A DNA stretch of 47,825 nucleotides from Lachnospiraceae bacterium. GTDB taxonomy: Bacteria; Bacillota; Clostridia; Lachnospirales; Lachnospiraceae. Under the pieces are notes generated by a model that saw nothing but the letters and a program-made list of their open reading frames with translations, was not told where the DNA came from and did no database searches. A program made the position numbers and the translations under genes. The stretch lies in assembly GCA_022796475.1 (NCBI GenBank), contig JAAWIS010000021.1, positions 1 through 47,825 of the forward strand, read 5' to 3'. Of the stretch, positions 42,338-47,825 are shown in pieces (position 1 is the stretch's first letter; each line of letters starts with the position of its first letter).

Positions 42338-43135
42338 ATGATTAACTATACCATTACCCCTATTAACACAGGCCTTGTAAATTCAAACAAAGCAACTTAT
42401 CTGTATCATCACAGCGTACATAAATTTTATGACACCGAAGGCAATATCCAGCTCCCGGTTACCGTTTTCTTAGTCCAGGGAGGCGGACGGAAAATTATGA
42501 TTGATACCGGCATGTCCAATACAGAAATCGCCGGGAAATATCATCACCCAGGTTCCGTCCAGCCGGAAGGCTTTGCCATTTACGAACAGCTTAAAAAACT
42601 GGGAGTGGATCCCTTAGAAATTACCGATATCATTTTTACCCATCTTCACTGGGATCACGTATATTATCTGGATCGGTTTACAAATGCCAGCCTTTATGTA
42701 CAGAGAAAAGAATATGAATATGCAATGAATCCTATCCCTCTGTATTACAAATCCTATGAATATCCGGCACTTGGCATTCAGCCCCAATTCCATGGGCGAT
42801 ATTTTAATTTGCTGGATGGGGAATGTGAGGTTCTGGAGGGTATTTATGTATATCCGACTCCGGGCCATTCCGTAGGTTCTCAAACTGTAGTGGTAAATAC
42901 CACAGAAGGCCAGTTCCACTGCTGCGGCGATTTAATCTTTACTTATGATAATTTAAAGGAAGTGCCAGAAATGGGATATGCTATCACTCCGCCTGCAAGG
43001 TTCTTAAATATCGAGGAAGAATGGCACAGTATCTGTGAACTGAAAAGAAGAGCAAAGGGAAATCAGTACATTCTTCCCACCCATGCCCCGGAAATGTTTG
43101 CCATCGTTGAATCTGGCAGAGTATACGGAAGGTAA
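42338..43135 (+). CDS. MBL-fold hydrolase, N-acyl-homoserine-lactonase-like
   Basis: 265 residues. The metallo-beta-lactamase motif is HLHWDH at 102-107. Further metal ligands are a His in PTPGHSVG (about 178), an Asp in CCGDLIF (about 200) and a His in LPTHAPEM near 254. The sequence is closest in style to the AHL-lactonase (AiiA) branch, whose known reaction is opening of a lactone ring. In a catabolic operon, hydrolysis of a sugar or aldonic acid lactone is more likely than quorum quenching (inference). GAAAGG lies before the ATG. The next gene starts 10 nt after its stop. Confidence 0.85.
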   Translation: MINYTITPINTGLVNSNKATYLYHHSVHKFYDTEGNIQLPVTVFLVQGGGRKIMIDTGMSNTEIAGKYHHPGSVQPEGFAIYEQLKKLGVDPLEITDIIFTHLHWDHVYYLDRFTNASLYVQRKEYEYAMNPIPLYYKSYEYPALGIQPQFHGRYFNLLDGECEVLEGIYVYPTPGHSVGSQTVVVNTTEGQFHCCGDLIFTYDNLKEVPEMGYAITPPARFLNIEEEWHSICELKRRAKGNQYILPTHAPEMFAIVESGRVYGR

Positions 43136-43145
43136 AGGTGGTACA

Positions 43146-44429
43146 ATGGGAAGTAAAATGCAAACTAACGCAGAACATGAACTGCTGGCCCCTCCTTTGG
43201 CCAATGAAAAAAATAAGATCGCATGTATTGCCTCCCTTGACACAAAGTATCAGGAAACCATGTATGCATGTGATGAAATCCGGCGCTGTGGCTGCGAACC
43301 GGTTCTAATTGATATCAGTACGAAAACTTTAGCAGATCGGGGAGCCCAAATCGGACCAGAGGAAATCTTACGTGTTTATGGAATGGCCTGGGAGGATTTT
43401 GACCCATTAAATAAAGCAGACAGCATAGAAACCATGGCACGTGCGCTGGAACAGGCAATACCCGGTTTTTACAGCCAAGGCCGGTTTGACGGGATAATTT
43501 CCATCGGAGGCGGACAAAATGCCCGGATGGCTGCCGCTGCTATGAAGCCCCTTCCCTTCGGTATTCCCAAAATTATTGCCTCTTCCCTGGCATGCGGCAA
43601 GCGGACTATGGAACAGTATGTAGGGGATAATGACATTATGGTAGTTCATACGGTAGCAGATATTTCCATGCTGAATGATACCACGAAAACGGTAATTTTA
43701 AACGTGTGTCATGCTGCTGCCGGAATGTTAAAAAATTTTAAGACTATTCAGCCGGATACCAGAAAAAAAGTAGCCGCTACCATGCTTGGAATTACTTCGA
43801 AAGGAGTTGAGGGAACACTTAACCGTCTTCCTGACCAGCAATATGAAAAAACCTGTTTCCACGCAAACGGCGTAGGCGGCAGATGTATGGAAACACTGAT
43901 TGACGCCGGAAAATTTGATGTAATTTTAGACATGACCCTTCATGAGATTACTTGTGAAATTCTGGGCGGATATTGCACAGGCGCCAACCACCGTCTGGAA
44001 GCAGCTATCCGCAGTAAAATTCCTATGGTGGTTGTGCCCGGGGCTTTGGATATGCTGGATTTCTTTATTGACGAAGATGGAAAAGGTCTTCCGGAAGATA
44101 TCAACAAACGGAAAACTGTATACCATAATGCAAGCATATGCCATACTAAAATTTATCCGGAAGAGGCTGTCCGCTTAGCCCAGGTTCTGGCCCAGCGTCT
44201 GAACCGTTCCCAGGCCCCAGTAACTTTGATACTGCCGGATGAAGGCTTCTGTGAAGCTGCTGCCCTCGGAGGACCTTTGTATGATCCGAAAGCAGATCAG
44301 GCATTTATTCAGACAATCCGTCCGCTGCTGAAAAAAGAAATCAAAGTAGTGGAAGTGCATGGAAATATCAACAGTCCATCCTGCCAGCAGGCTGCAGCCG
44401 ACGCGTTAATAAGTATTACTGCCCGCTGA
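43146..44429 (+). CDS. Tm-1-like ATP-binding protein (UPF0261)
   Basis: About 427 residues. The sequence follows the UPF0261/Tm-1-like family: IACIASLDTKYQETMYACDEIR at the start, GIISIGGGQNARM near residue 139, a VGDNDIMVVHTVADI segment and a C-terminal LPDEGFCEAAALGGPLYDPKAD. The plant homologue Tm-1 blocks tobamovirus replication and binds ATP; bacterial members lie in operons with unknown roles. AAAGGTGG precedes the ATG at 43146. It is 10 nt from the hydrolase gene and 96 nt before the permease gene, so it belongs to the same unit. Its ATP-binding nature makes it a candidate for the activation step missing here (inference). Confidence 0.88.
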   Translation: MGSKMQTNAEHELLAPPLANEKNKIACIASLDTKYQETMYACDEIRRCGCEPVLIDISTKTLADRGAQIGPEEILRVYGMAWEDFDPLNKADSIETMARALEQAIPGFYSQGRFDGIISIGGGQNARMAAAAMKPLPFGIPKIIASSLACGKRTMEQYVGDNDIMVVHTVADISMLNDTTKTVILNVCHAAAGMLKNFKTIQPDTRKKVAATMLGITSKGVEGTLNRLPDQQYEKTCFHANGVGGRCMETLIDAGKFDVILDMTLHEITCEILGGYCTGANHRLEAAIRSKIPMVVVPGALDMLDFFIDEDGKGLPEDINKRKTVYHNASICHTKIYPEEAVRLAQVLAQRLNRSQAPVTLILPDEGFCEAAALGGPLYDPKADQAFIQTIRPLLKKEIKVVEVHGNINSPSCQQAAADALISITAR

Positions 44430-44469
44430 CTTGACATCACAGATCAAAACGGCTTTTCTTTCCCTATGT

Positions 44470-44499
44470 ATTCGCCTGGCACGCTGCCATCCGGCGAAT
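44470..44499 (+). promoter_or_regulatory. Intercistronic hairpin
   Basis: ATTCGCC-TGGCA-CGC-TGCCA-TCC-GGCGAAT: a perfect 7-bp outer stem and 5-bp inner stem with a 3-nt bulge. It lies between the Tm-1-like and permease genes and has no T-run. It may stabilise or process the mRNA so that the two parts are made in different amounts. Confidence 0.5.
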
Positions 44500-44525
44500 G
44501 CTGCGGGATTTAATATGGAGGAAAT

Positions 44526-45923
44526 ATGAGTACATTCATCAGTATTATCGGATTATTTTTGGCGCTGTTCCTTTTAATCTATCTGGCATTTAAAGGCCAT
44601 AGCGTTATTATCATCGCACCTATTGTTGCTATGGTAGCCGTAATATTTTCATCTGGCGGCAATGCTCATCTTATGGCAGACTACACAGAAACCTATATGA
44701 TCGGATTTGCCAATTATGCTAAAAGTTATTTTCCATTGTATTTATTCGGCGCAGTATTTGCAAAAATTATGGAGGTATCCGGATATGCAGATGCTGTTTC
44801 ACATGTGATTGCAAAAAAATTGGGCAAAGAAAAAGCCATTTTATCTGTGGTCCTCTGCTGTGCGATCCTGACCTATGGCGGCGTATCCTTATTCGTAGTA
44901 ACCTTTGTGGTGCTTCCTATTGCAATCTCTCTGTTCCGTCAGGCTGATATCCCAAAAAGACTGATTCCAGGCTCCATAGCCCTTGGCGCATTTACTTTTA
45001 CCATGACCGCTATGCCTGGATCCCCGCAGGTTCAAAATACCATTCCCATGACTTATTTCGGAACAGATGCCTTTGCCGCCCCAGTACTGGGAATCCTTGC
45101 ATCGATTCTGATATTTGGTTTTGGTATGCTGTGGCTTACCAAACGTGAAAAATCAGCCCGCAGCAAAGGAGAAGGGTACGGCAGTCATGTAGATGACAGC
45201 AAGGATCTTGCTGCTTCTGAGAAAGAGCTTCCCAGCATTCTCCATCCAGTCATTGCATTTTTACTTATCGTAGGCGTAAACTTGCTCTTTTCAAAAGTGT
45301 ACTATCCGGGTTCAGATGCAGCGTACCTGGAGCAATACGGAACAAAACTCAGCGCTGTGTCCGGTAACTGGTCCGTACTGATCGCCCTTTTGGCTGCCAG
45401 CATTTACCTGATTCTTGTAAGCCTGCCCCGCCTTCAGAAGAGCTTAAAAGGAGATTTAAAAACAGCCGCTTCCAATTCGCTGATGCCGCTGATCAATTCC
45501 TGTGCCGTTGTGGGATTCGGCGCAGTCATTAAAGGCCTGGCTATTTTCGGAATCATTCAGGCATTTATATTGTCAATTTCTGCTAATCCACTGGCTTCAG
45601 AAATTCTGGCTGTAAATCTTCTTTGTGGCATGACAGCCTCTGCTTCCGGAGGCTTAGGGGCAACCTTAGAAGCTTTGGCTCCTACATTTATCAATGCCGG
45701 CGCAAAAATAGGCATCGGGCCGGAAGTGCTTCACCGGGTTGCATCGATCTCCTCCGGCGGTCTGGACTCCCTTCCCCACAATGGTGCCACTGTTACCACC
45801 TTGTCACTGTGCAATATTAACCATAAAGAAGGATACCTGGATATGTTTGTCTGTTCTGTGGCAATCCCTATCGGCACAGCAATCATCATTGCTATATTGG
45901 CATCTCTTGGTATCCGGTGCTAG
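44526..45923 (+). CDS. GntP-family permease
   Basis: 465 residues with about twelve hydrophobic segments. The GntP family carries gluconate and related sugar acids or short hydroxy acids by proton symport. Matching segments are AILTYGGVSLFVVTFVVLPIAISLF, AFTFTMTAMPGSPQVQNTIP and the C-terminal SSGGLDSLPHNGATVTTLSLC. The last is strongly conserved in the family. The stop codon TAG coincides with the first bases of a repeated element. The gene supplies the uptake step of the putative catabolic operon. GGAGGAAAT precedes the ATG. Confidence 0.92.
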   Translation: MSTFISIIGLFLALFLLIYLAFKGHSVIIIAPIVAMVAVIFSSGGNAHLMADYTETYMIGFANYAKSYFPLYLFGAVFAKIMEVSGYADAVSHVIAKKLGKEKAILSVVLCCAILTYGGVSLFVVTFVVLPIAISLFRQADIPKRLIPGSIALGAFTFTMTAMPGSPQVQNTIPMTYFGTDAFAAPVLGILASILIFGFGMLWLTKREKSARSKGEGYGSHVDDSKDLAASEKELPSILHPVIAFLLIVGVNLLFSKVYYPGSDAAYLEQYGTKLSAVSGNWSVLIALLAASIYLILVSLPRLQKSLKGDLKTAASNSLMPLINSCAVVGFGAVIKGLAIFGIIQAFILSISANPLASEILAVNLLCGMTASASGGLGATLEALAPTFINAGAKIGIGPEVLHRVASISSGGLDSLPHNGATVTTLSLCNINHKEGYLDMFVCSVAIPIGTAIIIAILASLGIRC

Positions 45924-46080
45924 AGTGTGTCTGAAAATTGCTTTCCGTCAGATGTGCCTTTCACTTCGTGGAAAATTTGTGCCAAATGAAGGAGGCATAG
46001 TGAGCTATGCTGACTGAATTGGGCACAAATATGCCATGAAGTGAGAGGTGTTGATAACGGGAATGAAAGAAATACACGAA
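45921..46080. mobile_element. Terminal-inverted-repeat element, divergent copy
   Basis: The left end TAGAGTGTGTCTGAAAATTG begins at the GntP stop codon. Inside, CACTTCGTGGAAAATTTGTG (from 45962) pairs with 46022-46043 over 22 positions with three mismatches. The central hairpin GCATAG-TGAG-CTATGC lies at 45995-46010. The right end has AACGGGAATGAA, as in the element at 37191-37300, but then diverges. No protein is encoded. It separates the permease from the second aldolase. Confidence 0.6.
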
Positions 46081-46101
46081 AAGCCAGAAAGGAAACGAAA
46101 A

Positions 46102-46788
46102 ATGGATCAATATATGAATGAAACAGAAGCTCGAAAAGCAATCGCAGAAATCGGGAAGCGTGTTTATCAGAACGGCTATGTGGGTGCGAATGACGGAAAT
46201 ATTAGCTGCCGCATTCAAGAAAACAGAATAATTGTAACGCCTACCGGTGTTTCTAAGGGGTTCATGACAGAGGAAATGATGGTTATAATGAAACTGGATG
46301 GAACGGTGATAGGAAGCGGCAGGCCTTCTTCTGAAATAAAAATGCATCTGAGAGCATATCAAGATAACCCTGATATCAACGGTGTAATACACGTTCATCC
46401 ACCTATATCTACTGCATGTTCCGTTATCGGAATGGCTTTGGATCAGCCGCTGGTGGCTGAGGGAGTTTTAGTAACTGGAAATATCCCTATTGCAAACTAT
46501 GCAAAACCAGGTTCCCAACAAGTTCCGGAATCCATTGCTCCCTATTTAAAAGAATACCACGGCGCTCTTTTAGAACGCCATGGTGCTATCACCTGGGGCA
46601 AAGATGTGTACCAGGCCCTGTATCGGATGGAAGCCATGGAGCATCAGGCAAAAATTATGCTCTATACCTGCCTTCTGTCTTATCTTACCGGAAAGACTGC
46701 AAACAAGTTTTCAAAAGAAGAACTGGACGATTTAATCCAGATCCGGAAAGATATGGGGATTTCTACTGGCGGCAGGCCCAGCTTATAA
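46102..46788 (+). CDS. Class II aldolase/adducin-family protein (second)
   Basis: 228 residues from the ATG at 46102, with AAAGGA 8 nt upstream; longer in-frame starts lie in the repeat element. Active-site residues are E78 (SSEIKMH), H97 and H99 (IHVHP) and H160 (ERHGAI), with NDGNISCR as the binding loop at 30-37. It is longer than the first aldolase and looks like the more usual L-fuculose-phosphate aldolase or 3-oxo-tetronate-phosphate decarboxylase type. It probably acts in the same pathway, as a paralogous second step. It is convergent with the phosphatase gene, 7 nt away. Confidence 0.87.
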   Translation: MDQYMNETEARKAIAEIGKRVYQNGYVGANDGNISCRIQENRIIVTPTGVSKGFMTEEMMVIMKLDGTVIGSGRPSSEIKMHLRAYQDNPDINGVIHVHPPISTACSVIGMALDQPLVAEGVLVTGNIPIANYAKPGSQQVPESIAPYLKEYHGALLERHGAITWGKDVYQALYRMEAMEHQAKIMLYTCLLSYLTGKTANKFSKEELDDLIQIRKDMGISTGGRPSL

Positions 46789-46795
46789 TGGAAAA

Positions 46796-47251
46796 TCAGC
46801 GCTCCTGAATCCGATTAAGCAAGCCCTGACATCCTCTTACAACATCTCGATACGTGCTTTCAAAGTCACCTGTATACCAAGGATCTGCCACTTCTGCGCT
46901 GCTCCCGGCAAATTCTAACAGTTTAAACACCTTTTTCTCCGGATCCCCACCCAGGATCCGGAGCATGTTTCGAATATTCCAGTTATCCATGCCAATCAGA
47001 TAATCGTACTTATCGTAGTCTTGGCGCTTCAACTGGACTGCCTGTTTGCCTGAAGTACTAATTCCCACAGATTTCAGCTTTTCCCTAGTTCCCCGATGAA
47101 CCGGGTTGCCAATCTCTTCTGTGCTGGTAGCAGCAGATGCTATGTAAAAATTATTTTCCAGGCCTGCGCGCTTTACCATATCTTTCATAACAAATTCAGC
47201 CATGGGAGAGCGGCAGATATTGCCGTGGCAAACAAATAATATTTTTATCAT
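46796..47251 (-). CDS. Low-molecular-weight protein tyrosine phosphatase
   Basis: 151 residues. The P-loop CHGNICRS (C8 to S15) is at the N-terminus, with nucleophile Cys8 and Arg14. The general acid Asp is in ADPWYTGDF near residue 122. These enzymes remove phosphate from phosphotyrosine and sometimes phosphoarginine. Length and motifs are standard. AAAGGAT precedes the ATG. Nothing in the neighbourhood points to a kinase partner; the integrase end of a mobile element begins just upstream. Confidence 0.94.
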   Translation of the reverse strand: MIKILFVCHGNICRSPMAEFVMKDMVKRAGLENNFYIASAATSTEEIGNPVHRGTREKLKSVGISTSGKQAVQLKRQDYDKYDYLIGMDNWNIRNMLRILGGDPEKKVFKLLEFAGSSAEVADPWYTGDFESTYRDVVRGCQGLLNRIQER

Positions 47252-47340
47252 CTTGAATATATCCTTTCATAAGCCTTTAAACCTTGATATATCGGGCTTT
47301 TTGGCACTTTTTTTCAATTTTATTTTTTACCCTTACCTCA

Positions 47341-47401
47341 CGCAAATCTATGTAAATCTACGCAAATTTATGGGCAAATGGTGTAGTAAGTGGTGTAGTA
47401 A
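47341..47401. repeat. Integrase arm-type repeats near the end of an integrative element
   Basis: Three 10-bp tandem units, CGCAAATCTA, TGTAAATCTA and CGCAAATTTA (47341-47370), are followed by two copies of TGGTGTAGTAA, 12 bp apart (47379-47389, 47391-47401). They stand directly behind the integrase stop codon. Tn916-type integrases bind direct repeats at element ends through their N-terminal domain, which fits. The exact attachment site should lie between 47252 and 47340 but cannot be fixed from one end. Confidence 0.55.
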
Positions 47402-47414
47402 ATTGGTTCATTTT

Positions 47415-47825
47415 TCAACTTGATTTTCTTTTGTATCCCTGCATATCAGTATCTTTAAAATCAATGATTCTCGCCATTTGCTCCGCTGCACGGTCAAAAC
47501 TTGCATGGGTGTAAACATTCAGTGTAACGCCCACATCAGAATGCCCCATTACATATTGCAGGTTCTTGATATCCATGCCAGCATTTGCCATATTGGTACA
47601 GAATGTATGGCGGAACACATGGGGCGTGATATGGGGCAATGGTTTATCCGGGTGCAACTTCTTGTATTTCTTCATTGCCCAACGCATTTCATTTTCGATA
47701 TGCAAGGCTACTTTCGGCTTATCATCCTTATCCAGCAAAAGGAAACTACCATATCCGTCCACAACGATTTCCGTTTTCACTTTCTTGCGGCTGGCAAGTA
47801 TGTTTTGCAGACTTTGGTAAACTTC
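47415..47825 (-). CDS. Tyrosine-recombinase integrase, Tn916 type (5' end beyond the window)
   Basis: A partial gene: the visible 136 residues are the C-terminal catalytic region, and the frame continues open to the window edge (EVYQSLQNILASRKK...). The box-II motifs HVFRHTFCTN and LQYVMGHSDVGVTL and the nucleophile Tyr in NVYTHAS are intact. The closest style is the integrase of Tn916 and related conjugative elements. It lies next to arm-type repeats, so a mobile element continues to the right. Any apparent internal start at 47780 is a GTG inside the domain. Confidence 0.92.
   Translation of the reverse strand, partial: EVYQSLQNILASRKKVKTEIVVDGYGSFLLLDKDDKPKVALHIENEMRWAMKKYKKLHPDKPLPHITPHVFRHTFCTNMANAGMDIKNLQYVMGHSDVGVTLNVYTHASFDRAAEQMARIIDFKDTDMQGYKRKSS

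Noticed and set aside
42338-43135. Quorum-quenching lactonase
   Set aside because: The fold fits, but the catabolic operon context argues for a metabolic lactone or ester substrate.
46960-46980. AGCATGTTTCGAATATT as another inverted-repeat end
   Set aside because: It lies in conserved phosphatase coding sequence (NIRNMLR) and the similarity is short, so it is taken as coincidence.

Overview
The window looks like chromosomal DNA of a Gram-positive anaerobe of the class Clostridia, most likely a Lachnospiraceae relative (inferred from content, no database search). Reasons: base composition judged by eye in the mid-40s % GC; strong AAGGAGG-type ribosome binding sites; hpf, secA and prfB as neighbours; a tex-ycxB-tsaE-tsaB-rimI-rnz-tsaD-ispD run of housekeeping genes; MATE, GntP, CapA and hybrid-kinase genes typical of gut clostridia; and the end of a Tn916-type integrative element.

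Layout. 1-2.4 kb: a tRNA-Ser(UGA), then a two-gene minus-strand unit of an AraC/GyrI-type regulator and a C45-family acyltransferase. 2.7-10.6 kb: a long minus-strand run from tex to ispD that carries the tRNA t6A genes tsaE, tsaB and tsaD, plus rimI, rnz and ispD. A back-to-back promoter pair separates tex from a DUF4190 gene with a 39-bp tandem repeat. 11.6-15 kb: ACT-regulator, homoserine dehydrogenase, aspartokinase and DUF2752, the entry to the aspartate amino-acid family. 15.1-20.4 kb: prfB with a programmed +1 frameshift, secA, and divergent hpf. The secA-hpf gap holds a cluster of DnaA boxes. 20.4-20.7 kb is a small gene graveyard in which a LacI-type start is fused to scraps of a GH13 alpha-glucosidase. 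20.9-27.4 kb: DUF1576 membrane protein, SH3-NlpC/P60 cell-wall hydrolase, thioredoxin reductase, an SDR oxidoreductase, a MATE exporter and a lone HicB-like protein.

27.4-33 kb holds the most unusual gene: a TetM/EF-G-like ribosome GTPase fused to a C-terminal NYN (Rae1/YacP-like) nuclease domain. A hybrid histidine kinase lies upstream of it, and a terminator carrying a T-box-like sequence lies between them. 33-40 kb: DUF3592 protein, an unassigned polytopic transporter, asparagine synthase, CapA and an AraC regulator.

40-46.8 kb is an accessory catabolic locus. A GntR/FCD regulator (with a NUDIX hydrolase behind it) is divergent from a five-gene set: class II aldolase, metallo-beta-lactamase-fold lactonase-like hydrolase, Tm-1-like UPF0261 protein, GntP permease and a second class II aldolase. 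It reads as import, ring opening and cleavage of an unidentified hydroxy acid or lactone, with no sugar-acid kinase in view. 46.8-47.8 kb: a low-molecular-weight tyrosine phosphatase, then integrase arm-type repeats and a truncated Tn916-type integrase, so an integrative element begins at the right edge.

Small interspersed elements recur: a 63-66 bp repeat directly behind two terminators (2.5 and 16.5 kb), a terminal-inverted-repeat element (37.2 and 45.9 kb, with a fragment at 41.2 kb), and a nested palindrome inside the 3' end of tsaE.
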